Shown here one piece after another: positions 1 to 10,476 of a stretch of 64,000 nucleotides of DNA. Made by a program: the position numbers and the translations under genes. Below the pieces are notes generated by a model. That model ran no database searches and was not told the DNA's origin. It worked only from the letters and a program-made list of their open reading frames with translations. Each line of letters opens with the position of its first letter. Within the stretch, counting starts at the first letter, position 1. Source of the stretch: Nephrocerus scutellatus (lineage: Eukaryota > Arthropoda > Insecta > Diptera > Pipunculidae); assembly GCA_947095585.1 (NCBI GenBank), contig OX352761.1, positions 39,382,760-39,446,759 on the forward strand, read 5' to 3'.

Positions 1-296
1 CATCTTGAAAAACTGATTTTAGTTTATCCCAGACTTGTTTAGATGTATCGAGATTACGAATATGTACAGATATGTTTGATTGCACACACATGATTAATTT
101 CGCCTTTGCCTTGACATCCGCTTCAATAAGTTTTTTCTTTTCAGGTTCAGCAATTCCAACCGCATTTTTCAGCGGGATTTTCAATACATGCCCAAAATCC
201 CTCTTGTTGTAAATACGCTTTCATTGCAAATTCCCAATTATTGTATTTCTCTCGTCCAACCAATTTTTCAATTGGTACCATCGACGAAGACGCCAT
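1..296 (-). pseudogene. Copia-type (Ty1/copia) gag N-terminus, frameshifted, runs off the left edge
   Basis: Read on the minus strand from the ATG at 294-296, the first ~40 codons give a copia Gag start (MASSSMVPIEKLVGREKY, then NNWEFAMKAYLQQEGFW). The frame then breaks around 170-200. The adjacent frame continues with residues typical of the UBN2/copia gag domain (LIMCVQSNISVHIRNLD, then TSKQVWDKLKSVFQD) to the window edge. Copia Gag forms the particle that packages element RNA. The copy is non-functional because of the frameshift. A primer-binding site just upstream at 366-379 supports the family call. The rest of the element lies outside the window. Confidence 0.8.
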
Positions 297-365
297 TTTA
301 TTTTATGATACAACAATTTACAATTTACTTTACTATACTATATACAATTTATGTTTCAAAGTGAT

Positions 366-379
366 CTGGGCCCATAACC
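366..379 (-). other. Copia primer-binding site (internal initiator tRNA-Met match)
   Basis: On the minus strand this reads GGTTATGGGCCCAG, complementary to the anticodon-stem region of initiator tRNA-Met. The copia group primes from an internal tRNA-iMet fragment. It sits about 70 bp before the gag ATG. The 5' LTR should therefore lie to its right on the plus strand (about 380-640), but I could not place its ends. Confidence 0.6.
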
Positions 380-639
380 TTTTAAGTCACAGTTTTGAAG
401 AGAAACAAAATTGTTTAAACAATATGTAATTATATTTTTATTTCAACTTATACAAGGTTTGCCGACACAAATGTGCTTACACAATAAAGTAGAAACTTCG
501 ACTGCGTCTTTTCTTTATACAACACAAAATTATAGAGAGAGAAGAATGAAAGAAATAACAATAATTAACGTCAAGTAAATTAGTGTTGTCGCATTAGCAT
601 TGTACATTACAAATTCAAATTAATTTATACATTCAACAT

Positions 640-1470
640 TTTTCATCTTTTGGTTTTGCAAGATCATGTTTGAAAACAAAACAAAAATTCATAACCTAAA
701 ATAGTACTAAAATTCATAAACTGCCTTAAAGCTGTTTCTACTTCCTATCAAATGCTGAAATGAATGAATGAAGTTAGCCTTTCAAGTCTGCTAGACTATT
801 ATCGGAATTGAATTCTTTTTCTTTCAAATTATCCTCATTTTCGCTTCTATCCCACGACAACTGATTCAGCCAGTGTCGTATTTGCTTTTCAGAAGTAAAC
901 ATGGAAAAATTCTACTCTTACTCTTAGGTAAATAGCTAAAAACAATAAAAAAAACAATTCAAAAAGAACGCGAAAAAATTACCTTAGATACTAATATTCG
1001 CCTACCAGACGAATGGTCCGAACTCGTGAACGTAAGGGCGTAATCCGACGTGCGTCCGAACACAATCTCGAACAGCGCAAAACTGAGTTGGCACGAACAC
1101 GTGCTTTGATATTAACAAGCGATTATAAAATATCGGGAAAAAATCGAATACGTTCCGCCTCAGTGGCGAAAATTAGTATTCTAGTGTTAAAACCGCGAAA
1201 AATATTCTGCCGCGCAATATACAGGGTACGGCAATCGAAGTACCACTAAATCAAAAAGCAGTAATTTCGTCATTAATGAATATTTTTATTCAAATCTTTT
1301 AAAGAACGTTAAAATATCAAATTTTATGAAAAAACACTTCCGGTACACTTCTTGATTTACCTTTAGCCCCGATCGATAAAGACTAGCGGGGAACGACCAT
1401 TTGTAGTTATAGCTCCATAAGCCATCACAGAAACAGGCGTTTTTTTGCGAAGAGCAACTCACTTAATTTA
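640..1470. other. AT-rich non-coding stretch, nothing recognised
   Basis: Short ORFs only, none resembling a known protein. No clear repeat structure seen. Confidence 0.5.
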
Positions 1471-2305
1471 TTAATTTATATACGGGGCGATCAATAAACA
1501 CCCGTGTTTGAAAACAGGTGGCGTTGCTGAGGGAAGTTGGTTCACATTACCGTTGTGTACTGACATCTGTTAAACGACACCATGCTAAATTTTAGACTAG
1601 TTCATAGATTAATTTTTATTAGGCAGTCAGTGTATGCCCGATGGGTGCTGCGATTGCTCACAGTGGACAACAAGCGGATACAGCTTTTAATGTCAAAGCA
1701 GTGTTTGGACCTCTATAAGCGAAATTGTCCTCACCTTTGATAAAAGCTGGATACATTGTTATAAGCCCGCAGACCATGCGACAGTCAAAACAATGGGGGT
1801 TTCCTGGTGAACCTGCTTGGAAGAAGGCAAAGACAGTTCCATTAGCAGAAGGAAGATCGAACACGAGGCAATATTTGGGCCGATTCGATTAGAAATTGAA
1901 GGTGACACGACCATAGGCTATGAAAAAAGTGCCTTATAACCACGATAACGCACCAGCAAAGTTATCCCGAATTATTGGATGAACTGCGCTACGAATAACT
2001 GCCGCACACACCGTACTCGCCAACATGAAAACATGGTTTGGAGGAACAAAAATCAGCTCAAACGAGGAGGTTATCGCCGAGACAGAAGCGTATTTTGAAG
2101 AGTTTGAGAAATCTTGTTATGTGGAGGAGTTAAGAAAATAGCAGAATTGTTGGGAAAAATGTATCGACTTAAAAGGATTAGGTTGAAAATTGGAAAAAAA
2201 AAGGCAAACACAACGGTACACAACGGTAATGTGAACCAACTTCGCTTAGCAACACCACCTGTTTTCAAACACGGGTGTTTATTGATCGCCCCGTATATAA
2301 ATTAA
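1471..2305 (+). mobile_element. Degenerate mariner element with ~90-bp inverted ends
   Basis: The ends 1471-1560 and 2216-2305 are inverted repeats of each other with only a few mismatches. They share TTAATTTATATACGGGG and GATCAATAAACACCCGTG. At 835 bp the element is shorter than a typical 1.3-kb mariner, so it is internally deleted. A broken mariner transposase lies between the ends. The outermost TTAA/TA may be the target site; mariners duplicate TA. Confidence 0.85.
1700..2142 (+). pseudogene. mariner transposase remnant
   Basis: Across several frames the plus strand encodes mariner transposase pieces: FDKSWIHCYKPADHATVKT near 1738-1795 (family form is T-G-D-E-S-W around the catalytic Asp) and SSNEEVIAETEAYFEEFEKS near 2055-2115, the family C-terminus. 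Stops and frameshifts lie between them. The first catalytic Asp region reads FDKSW, so the usual DE is altered. The N-terminal DNA-binding region is absent, which fits the short length of the element. Confidence 0.8.
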
Positions 2306-2857
2306 GGCTTTGTCGAAATAACGTCATTTTTTTGGGGCTTTTAGAAGTGTTTGCTATGACCTTGGATACTGCTGTATTTTTTTAATAACAACAATTAAAT
2401 ATTTAAAAAAAAGTGCCAAACGTGTCGCGATGACTTTGAACTTTTACACCTTTCATACCGATGACTCTATAGCAACCCCTGCTCAGACTAACAAGTCCCA
2501 ATTTCATGTACGGCAGGTATAAGAGAGTAAATGGAAAAAATATGGTTTGTCGAAATACCGTAAGTCTACTGGGATTACAGTTGGCGGATCCTCGCGGATC
2601 CTATTGACATAATATTGGGCGTGGAGAAGTATTTTTTATATTCTAAATGGATCAAAAATCTTTGGAAAGGACGGTAGTTTTGCGCTGTTCTTACATCCTT
2701 TGGTTGGGTTATTGGCGGGGACCCGTCTTTTGTTATTCGTAATTTTCCAAACATGGAATTTTCAACTTATTATCCAAGTCTTGATGTTAGCCAAGCTATC
2801 AAGCGATTTTAGAAATTTGAGGATCTTTCACAAGCGAGCACACTCACTCGGAAACAA

Positions 2858-3103
2858 TTAGCAGAAGATTGTTTTCAAAATACACACACTGCCTTTTGAG
2901 CCGTTGTTAAATCTTACACTTTTTGTTTCTTGCAGGGCTTTAATTGAAGTCCATTTCGGACACTTCTGTTGGACACGTGCAGATTTAGCCAGTTTTTGCT
3001 CAATTTGACGTGGATTTTGCTTAATTCGTGCCTTCACTTTGGGAACCATTTCTGGCGATATTAGTGCTTTTGGAAGGCCACATGGCGTTTTGTGATGCAA
3101 CAA
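2858..3103 (-). pseudogene. Possible Tc1/mariner-like transposase HTH fragment
   Basis: An 81-codon minus-strand ORF contains a segment (KALISPEMVPKVKARIKQNP, then RQIEQKLAKSARV) resembling the second helix-turn-helix of Tc1-type transposases (pattern R-I-x-R-N-P-x-R-x-x-x-K-L-A). No catalytic domain follows in frame. The match is short, so this is tentative. Confidence 0.35.
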
Positions 3104-3392
3104 GTATCGTTGTAACGTGGTATGGTCCGATACACAAAAATTTATTCAATTTCAAATGCTAGTTTGACGATACCGGCTTTGACTTTCCAGCCACAAAAAC
3201 AATGCAGTCAAACTGTTACTTTGAATTCTATTTTGAATACTTCTTTCAAATAGGTGGTATATCGATATTCCTCCGCAGACTTGTAAACAACATTAAAAGA
3301 CTAACGGTTGTCAAAATTTTAGCGCGCTGTCATTAGCCGTTTGGCATGCCGAACGCTGTATAAACTTATAATATTGTTATCAATAACATGCT

Positions 3393-3420
3393 AGGGGCGA
3401 TCAATAAGTACCCGGGATTT
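3393..3420 (+). repeat. Solo mariner-like terminal repeat
   Basis: AGGGGCGATCAATAAGTACC closely matches the end of the mariner at 1484-1505. No partner end was found nearby. Probably the end of a related, truncated element. Confidence 0.5.
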
Positions 3421-3794
3421 TCAACGATTTTTAAGGCGCAGCTCACCGAAAGATCAAATTCAGCATTTTCGTTCAAAGACATATGGTACATGCTGTGCTC
3501 CATACTTGGCCGCTGGATTTAACTTGCGTAAATGGACGAGCAATTGCATTCTTCTATTAAAATCCCTACCGCAAAACATGAGGAAAAGGTCATCTTTAGA
3601 CTATGAGTTATCAAAAACGGTCAAGATTCTCAACCTGATCTGATCTGATGGAGCTAGAATTTTTGACTGAAATTGTAAGCCACTGGCTGAATATTCGCGC
3701 AGACTTCAAATGCATCAAAGGGCTTCGCATAGCAAGACGTATATGGTGACCAACTGCAACAAACGAGCTTAACGGATGCAAAATTAGTTGCACC

Positions 3795-4063
3795 AATAAT
3801 AATATTCGGCGCGACAGACCGTTGTGGTCCAACGTCTAGCTTCTCGCGACCAATGTGTTGTGCATGTATATTTTTGGACACAAATTTAAGGGACCTACAA
3901 TTTTAGGCCGCATCCGAACGGCCTAAGTTATTACTCTCGGACGTTTGTCAGACTTTCGCCAGAGGTGGGGCACCGTGGAAAATACTTTTGGTGTTACTGG
4001 GATTCAAACCACGAACCTTCTGCTCAGTAGCCATGCGCTTTTCTACTGAGCCACGGTGCCCTA
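3795..4063 (-). mobile_element. SINE-like repeat with tRNA-like head and (AAT)n tail
   Basis: On the minus strand the head has an A-box-like TGGCTCAGTAG and a B-box-like GGTTCGTGGTTTGAATCCC, the internal Pol III promoter layout of tRNA-derived SINEs. The body ends in GGTCTGTCGCGCCGAATATT followed by ATT triplets. An 11-bp inverted pair, GGGCACCGTGG at 3968-3978 and its complement at 4051-4061, encloses the tRNA-like part. Related copies are at 23951-24172 (body and tail) and 28476-28533 (head). Confidence 0.65.
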
Positions 4064-4159
4064 GTCCCCAGTCGATAAATCAACATTTTATTCCTCGGCT
4101 GGAGCAACAGACACCGCCGGGAAACAGCGCGTTCTATTTGACGGAGCCTTAAGTAATAT

Positions 4160-4340
4160 GTTCTGCAAAAGCCCTTACCGCGAGTTGGGAACTTGTGAGA
4201 AATGAACGACTGAGCGTGTTGGGAAAAAAGCCCTTACAACGAGTGGGGGAACTTATTTCTCCACACTCAGTAGTCAGTATACTAGATTAGGAAGCCCTTA
4301 CTGCGGGTGGGGGGACTTTCTAAGATAAACGAGAAATTTT
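4160..4340. repeat. Three degenerate ~60-bp direct repeats
   Basis: The phrase GCCCTTAC followed by a G-rich GAGTGGGGGAACTT-like segment recurs near 4173, 4230 and 4293, with a weaker copy at 4350. Spacing is about 57-63 bp. No coding sense was found. Confidence 0.4.
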
Positions 4341-4609
4341 ACCAAAGTAGATGCTTACCGCATGGAATCCTTGTTAGCAAAAGAGACTCATTTTTTATTC
4401 CCACCAACAAAAATAGATTCGGAAAATATATTTGGTTTTTGGTTTTGGCCACTATGCGAGTGCCGTCGTCCAGCATTGACTCTGCTGCATAATCGTTGTA
4501 TTTGCTTTATTGTTGGGTTTCCTTCTACGCCGTTTGCCGCTGATGCCGCTGTCCGGCATGAAGGCGGTTTGTGTCATATTTTCTTTATTTGTTCGTACTG
4601 ACAAATCAT

Positions 4610-6911
4610 TCTGAAACCAAATTTAATAAATTTGGTTCCTCGCACTTCCACCAACTGCCCGTCAACTTGAATCTTAAAGTTAGAACCTTACGACCAAGTT
4701 CGCTTAACCGTTCGTAAACTAGTGGGTCTTCAGAGTTACAATCAGTGACTCTTGGATGTAAGATGCCTAGGTCAACGGTGTCGAATGCCTTAATTAGGTC
4801 CAGTGCACCAAGGACAGTGCGGTCACATGGACGCTGTTGGTTAAGTCCTTTCGAGATGAGTGTTGTGATCTCCGAAAGGGCTGTGGTTGTGCTGCGCTGC
4901 TTGCGGAACCCGTGTTGGTGTTCAGTTAACTGGAGTTTGGAATGAAGCTGATGAAGTAGTAGCTTCTAGTATTTTCGCTGTTGGAGACAGGAGAGAAATT
5001 GGACGATTCGAGGATCCTTGGTCTGCCTGTTTACCGGGCTTGAGTAGGGGAATGATTCTGCCCATTTTCCAAGGGTCAGGGTTGTCCAATGTTTTAAGTG
5101 AATGATTGAAGATTTGAGTGAGGTAAGTGATACCTGTTGAACCTAGATGTTTGAGCATAATCGTTGCGATTTTATCCGGTCCAATGGCTTTGGGGGGTTT
5201 TGCATTGCGTATGGCTAATTCGACTTCGGAGGGAAGGAGAATATGTGAGGTGTTGTCGTGATCAAGGCTGTGCAATTTCCTGAGAGTAGCACGCTTGCTC
5301 TTGTTACAGTGCGTTTTGTGTTCTACAAACTGCCGACAGAACATTGAGGAACACTTCCTGGGGCAGTCTTGTTGTGTGCTGCTGAAGGTGATGGCTGTTA
5401 GGCCTCTACGTCTGGTGGAGTTCGAGAGCTCCTTGATGGTGGACCAAAGTTTCCTTGAGCCCCCGTCACAAGATTGAAGGTACTCCAGCCATTTAGCGCG
5501 CCTGTGTTGGTTGACTAAGCGATCAATCTCGTGACTTAGTAGTTCAATTCTGGTGTTCGCGGGGTTGATGCTGCGAATATGATCACGCTCATTAGAAAGC
5601 TCGACTGCTTCTGCTGGGAAGTTAGTCCCAAGTATAGGGATTCTGGAGGTTGCAATGAAACTGGCAGCTAATCTGATGACGATATGGTGAAAGATCCTTT
5701 CACCTGAAATTGCGTTGGTGTGTGAAACATGGCCAGTCCACCTTGGCGTAATTGACAAATGTGCGTTTATCCGCAGACACAAAGTTATCGGCTTTATCCA
5801 CGGTGATGATGATCGGGATATGGCCGGAGTTTAACGCTCTGTTCTACAGGATAATAAAGAGTCGTTCACTATGCTGGGGAGCTGGAACAGGTGGCACAGA
5901 TCCTGGTGGATGAATTTTCGTTGATGGTACCAAAGTTTGACTCGTCGATTTGCTTAGCAATATGCGTGCCGCGACGATCGTTCTCTATATTAGACTGCCA
6001 GCAACCATGGTGTGCGTTGAAATCCCCAACAACCAGGCGGTTACCATCTGTTAGTAGATGTTCTACAGAAGGAAGGTAGCCGGATGTGCAGTTGGGGGAA
6101 TATAGACATACATATGTTATTTCGATAAGGGTGTCTTTTGACTTGACTGCAATAATTTGTGTTTCGAGATGTGGATCGGGTGTGGTGGGTGCCGGTATTG
6201 GCATGAGTCTGTAGTTGACCCAGTTGTGCACCATGAACGCAAGACCGTATTCGTATGCTCATGATGTTGTAATTGGTGCTTCTGGATAGCAAGCAGGAGG
6301 GGGTGAGCTTTGTTTCTTGTATGGCAGCAATTAAGATCCCATGTTGCTCCATATAGTTGGTGATTTCTGTTACTTTCCCTCGTAAGCCGTTGCAATTGAG
6401 ATGCATCACAGCGAAAAGTATGTGGTGTTTATGTGTGGTATGTTGGTAGTTTGCAGGTGGGGGTGAGTCCGTGGATGTTGGTGGAGTGTTGATGAGCAAG
6501 TTGAAATTGTCTATCGGATTATGACTGTTTGTGGGGGAGGCTGTGGGTGGAGTGTTGTAGGGGTGTCTGTAGTGTTTGGTTTAAGCAGCATGGGACCAAG
6601 AAGTTGGCGATCCATTGATTAAAGTTATTAAGTCCAGAGAACGTTCTAAGATGACACCAGTTCTCACAGCCATTGCATTTGACGGAAGAGGCATTGCCGT
6701 GTAGCAGTTAGTGGCGTTGTTGGTTGTCTGAACTCTTGCCCTGCAGCATTCCGCAATGAAACTCCGATTCCAGTCTCCGATATTGGCTAGACCTGAGCAT
6801 CGTCGGAAATGGCACCAGCTGACAAATCGCCAGCTTATCAAATATCTGAAAATCCTTAGTAACCGGCAGTACGGATTTCCTTGTCAACGTTCTACTGGTG
6901 TTTGATGACAT
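4610..6911 (-). mobile_element. Non-LTR retrotransposon (LINE) with EN-RT ORF2, broken
   Basis: Minus-strand pieces, in order: a possible ORF1 remnant near 6911-6581; an endonuclease start (MHLNCNGLRGKVTEI, then IAAIQETKL) at 6500-6240; an endonuclease middle with VVGDFNAHHGCW near 6040; then reverse transcriptase block pieces at 5782-4922 (GPDKIATIMLKHLG; NRPISLLSPTAKILEA) and 4900-4720 (ALDLIKAFDTVD). The pieces lie in different frames, so the copy is dead. The RT catalytic YADD block was not found, so it is 3'-truncated or decayed. The clade is not assigned; I-group/Jockey-like is likely. Its 5' 1.4 kb recurs at 12827-14235. Confidence 0.8.
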
Positions 6912-7412
6912 ATCTATTCACCATGTGATTTTTTTTCTGGGTGAAGTTGAACTCGGTTTAAGTACCGCTGTTCAAATACTAAAAATTATAACGCTAGTCG
7001 AACTTCGTTCATATGGCGCTGTTCAAATACAAATTAAAACCAACCGAGGGTTTAAACAATAGTATTTACACTAAATAAAATACAATAATTTAATTATTTT
7101 AAATGATAAATAAGCATTTTTTAATATTGCCTTTTCTACAAACATTTTTTTTCTTAACGGCTTACAGAAATTCCGACGAAACGTATTTATTTTGCATCTG
7201 GCGTCGCTTAAAGTAATAATCCGAAGTTTCTTAAAAGGTGGAATGGCAGAGTGGAAAGAGGATAGAATTATTAAGAACGGAATAAGTACATACTAAGAAG
7301 ACGAATAGAACGGAACAGAGATATAATATTGCTTTATCAGTTATCAGCTGTATTGTAAGATTTTAAGAAACTTTTACACTTACATCTAATAAATAAAATT
7401 ATGTCATTCACA

Positions 7413-7418
7413 TTTATT
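7413..7418 (-). promoter_or_regulatory. Candidate Tnks polyadenylation signal (copy A)
   Basis: AATAAA on the minus strand, downstream of the Tnks stop and of the extension ORF. Other AATAAA hexamers are at 7682-7687 and 7186-7191. Copy B has the same at 14737-14742. Which one is used cannot be told from sequence. Confidence 0.3.
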
Positions 7419-7907
7419 TCCAACTGGAAAAAAATTAATTAATTTCTATTACATGACCACACAAAATGTTTTGACTTGCAGAACGAATGGTTAACATGTA
7501 AAAAATAGGTATATAATTGATAAAATGTACATAAATTCTACAAATACTTTTTTCGAATAAAGTGAATTAGAATTAGTTATTAACATAAATATAAATTAAT
7601 ACAAAATGGTAAGCCAAGTACATATTGAAAATCCTTCGGTAACTATTAGGGTAAATTTCAGAGATACATTTTGTGTATTTTTTTATTTTTAGTATAAGGT
7701 TTTTGGGTTTGTTATGTGTGTTTTACAATAAAATTAATTTATTAAATAATTAATATTACTACGAATAGGTAAATACGGTAAATTAAAAAATCACTTCGTA
7801 AATTACAAATGAACAATAAAATTGCTTTACTACATAAATGTTGGTAATAGCGTAATCTAGAAGAAATCAGATGTAAGCTGTACTGTTATCAAAAGTTGTT
7901 ACCGTTG

Positions 7908-8627
7908 TCACAACTCATACGTTACATTGTTCATGTGATCGCGTGTTTTGCGCGGTATAAATTGTGGGAAATGGTTTAAAGTCCCTGTTGACCGAAATCT
8001 CTTTGCACCATTACGATTAAACGGCTTAGAATACGTTGTGCTGTATGAAACATTGGAGCTACGTCCACCACCCAAGCATCGCATTGCTGCACATAATAAA
8101 GTACACCAGCGCCAAGAGGAAAACGTATAAAACCCATGGGGAGTTTTAGACAACAAATGGTGCCGACTGTTGTGCAATGTTGAGTTGTAGTTAGAGCGAA
8201 AACTATTATCACTGCTATTACCGCTATCGTTACTATTCATCAAATTCATTTGAAAGAAATTTCCATTGTGATAGTATGATTCGTCTACGTCATTTTCAGC
8301 TAGCGCACCTATCTCATTGTCGAAGTTTCGATCGATTGATACAGCTGGTGTGATTATCATAAACTGTCTGTACTTGGTGCGATATGAGAGATTAGTTCCA
8401 TTTGATATACATGACGATTGGTTAATCAGGGCGGAAGATCCTCTGGAAGAAAATGAGTTCGACGATGAAAGCGAAGAATCGCCGGCTACAACGCCAGGGG
8501 ATTGTTGAGAAATGAGAACAGTGGGCAGCAGCGGCTGCTGTTTTTGCGGTAGCAGCAATTGGGTTTGTGAAATTTGTTGCTGTTGCGTTGCCGGTGATGA
8601 AGAGGGCGTTGAACCGACAGATGGCAT
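7908..8627 (-). CDS. Tnks: In-frame 240-codon extension after the Tnks stop, copy A (readthrough candidate)
   Basis: The Tnks stop TGA (8631-8633) is followed in the same frame by TGG and then 239 codons starting MPSVGSTPSSSPATQQQQ and ending NNVTYEL before a TGA. The product is rich in Ser, Asn and Gln, with a basic, Cys-containing C-terminal part (WRWCTLLCAAMRCLGGG). A stop-free run of 240 codons is unlikely by chance in this AT-rich DNA. UGA readthrough extensions of this kind are known from many fly genes; use here is inference. Alternatives are an unused ORF in the 3' UTR or a separately translated ORF starting at the ATG two codons after the stop. No known domain is recognised. Confidence 0.5.
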   Translation of the reverse strand: MPSVGSTPSSSPATQQQQISQTQLLLPQKQQPLLPTVLISQQSPGVVAGDSSLSSSNSFSSRGSSALINQSSCISNGTNLSYRTKYRQFMIITPAVSIDRNFDNEIGALAENDVDESYYHNGNFFQMNLMNSNDSGNSSDNSFRSNYNSTLHNSRHHLLSKTPHGFYTFSSWRWCTLLCAAMRCLGGGRSSNVSYSTTYSKPFNRNGAKRFRSTGTLNHFPQFIPRKTRDHMNNVTYEL

Positions 8628-8630
8628 CCA

Positions 8631-8711
8631 TCATCTCGTTGACTCTTCGTTGCCACTACTATTGTCCTCTGGTTTAACAATTTGATAAGTTATTAAGTAT
8701 TCCGGATAGGC
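8631..8711 (-). CDS. Tnks: Tankyrase terminal exon 8, copy A
   Basis: Encodes [20 protein letters not shown] and six more residues, then TGA. The first nine residues are the conserved final beta-strand of the tankyrase PARP domain. The acceptor AG is at 8712-8713 and the intron to exon 7A is 62 bp. Identical to exon 8 at 15955-16035. To be used, exon 6 would have to splice past copy B. Confidence 0.85.
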   Translation of the reverse strand, partial: AYPEYLITYQIVKPEDNSSGNEESTR

Positions 8712-8773
8712 CTATAAACATAAAAAAACTAAATTAAGCAACATTAAAAGTTAATCGGATTTCTCTAACTAAC

Positions 8774-8930
8774 TTGTTCGCCTCGATAGACAACGTATTC
8801 AGCAAAGTGCAATCCTCCAGCTGATGGGCGTCCGATCACGGAATGGTGACCTGGGGGAGCATGAGCCATTTTCATCGCACTATATTGAAGAAATGACTTT
8901 CCAAGCGCAACGCGACATAGCAGCAATTGG
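8774..8930 (-). CDS. Tnks: Tankyrase exon 7, copy A (catalytic Glu exon)
   Basis: Encodes the PARP segment [20 protein letters not shown] through [12 protein letters not shown]. The Glu of FAEYV matches the catalytic Glu of tankyrases. The acceptor reads AATAAG before the exon and the donor is GTTAGT, both canonical. The first base completes an Arg codon split with exon 6 (24775-25067). It is a duplicate of 16098-16254 and lies 7.3 kb further from exon 6. Whether it is ever spliced in is unknown. Confidence 0.85.
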
Positions 8931-9179
8931 CTTATTTTTACACACACAAAAAAGTTCATGATTCGATATATATAGTTGATAATCATATACGTAAGTATGT
9001 AACTTATAGCTTAATATACGTATAACGTAATAAAGAACCAGCAAATAAATGAAAAAATACTGTGATTAGCTACAAAGAAATTTTAAGAAGTCTATTGTCG
9101 CAATTAGCAAGAGCTTTTAGAGTTATCTTTTTGGCTTGAATTTAAAAAAACAACCCATAAAAATTAGAATTTTTCTTGT

Positions 9180-9650
9180 AAATTCTCTAATCGGGGATAC
9201 ACACACACACACACTGCGTGCTCGTTTTGTGGCAAAATCCACAAAATGACGCGGCGACAGCGATCAGCGCTGCTTACAAAGCACAGAGCTCAGACTTTGC
9301 CGTGATCTGATGCGATATAGCGATATTTAAAAATTGTATATTGGGGTCCCCAAGGGGCCGATCGCTCCAAATTTTTACAAAAAGTGTTTTCCATCGAAGA
9401 CACACATCTGTACAAAATTTAAAGAAAATCGGGTAAATTTTGTAAAATATTTGTATGGGAGCCCCCCGACCCCGCGGCCACAAATTTTAATAGAAAGTGT
9501 TGTCATGGGAGATATACATGTGTGCAATTTCAATAAAATCGGGCTGTAGGAAGTGGGTTAAAAATTGATCACAAGATTTGGCCAGCCAGCCAACAAGCCA
9601 GCCACGGGCAAGTGAAGTTAATATAGAGAATTTAAAAATTAAAATTTTTC
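9180..9650 (-). repeat. Dispersed repeat with AAATTCTCTA inverted ends
   Basis: Begins with AAATTCTCTAAT and closes with ATATAGAGAATTT. Contains a (CA)n run, a GCCAGCCAGCCAACAAGCC stretch and repeat units like those of the adjacent array. Related copies in the other orientation are at 28795-29690, 30695-31085 and 32215-32600. No protein is encoded. Possibly a non-autonomous DNA element. Confidence 0.5.
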
Positions 9651-9699
9651 ATTTAAATTCTCTAAAAGGAGAAAAGGAGAGAGGAGAGTTTGAATCGGG

Positions 9700-10476
9700 T
9701 TAATTTGGAAAAAAAATAATATTAGAACACCTGTACTTCAAAATGTTTACAAAAACTGTTGTCACCGGAGATACACATGTGAAAAAATTTGTATGGGAGC
9801 CTCCAACCTTGGGGCCCAATCACTTCCAAATTTCAATAGGAAGTCTTGACATTGGAGATACACATGTGTTGAATAATTTTTAAAAAAATATATGGTCGTC
9901 AGGGACCTCAGGTCCCGTTCACTCCAAAAAATTTACAGAAAGTTTTGTTCATTGGACATTCACATGTGTTTAAAATTTGAAAAAATCAGGCTAATTTAAA
10001 AAAAAAATTATGGATACACCTCGTGCCTCATTGCTCGTTCAATCCAAAAATTTTACAAACAGTTTTGTTCATCTGAGATACACATGTGTTTAAATTTGAA
10101 GAAAATGGGCCAAATTTTTAAAAAATGTATATAGGCACCCCCTGGGAGATACACATTTGTGTAAATGTTTTAAAAAAATTTGTGTGGGGCCTCACGACCC
10201 ACTTTTTTAGAAAAAGTGTTCTCCATCGGAGATACACATGTGTATAAAAATTGAAGAAAATCTGGTTAATTTTTCAAAAATTTGTATGGGGCTTCAAGCT
10301 CCGGTCCCGGGTTCTCCAACATTTTTACAAAAAATGTTACACATGTATATAAAATTAGAAGAAAATCGGGATATTTTTTTTAAAAAAATTGTATGGGGCC
10401 TCACGATCCCAGGACCCGCGCTCTCCAAAATTTGTACAAAAAATGTTGTCCGTCGGAGATACACATGTATATATAA
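9700..10476. repeat. Array of diverged ~118-bp repeats with CACATGTG palindromes, copy A
   Basis: Units share TTTGTATGGGGCCTC, then TCCAAATTTTTACAAAAAG, then GGAGATACACATGTGT, then AATTTGAAGAAAATCGGG. About seven diverged units are visible here and more at 11720-12040. Each carries an ACACATGTGT palindrome or a close variant. Many apparent ORFs across this region are repeat artefacts. The Helitron at 10477-11719 splits the array. Confidence 0.8.

Noticed and set aside
8317..8508. Plus-strand ORF opposite the Tnks extension (and 15641-15832)
   Set aside because: Antisense shadow of the tail ORF. No independent support.
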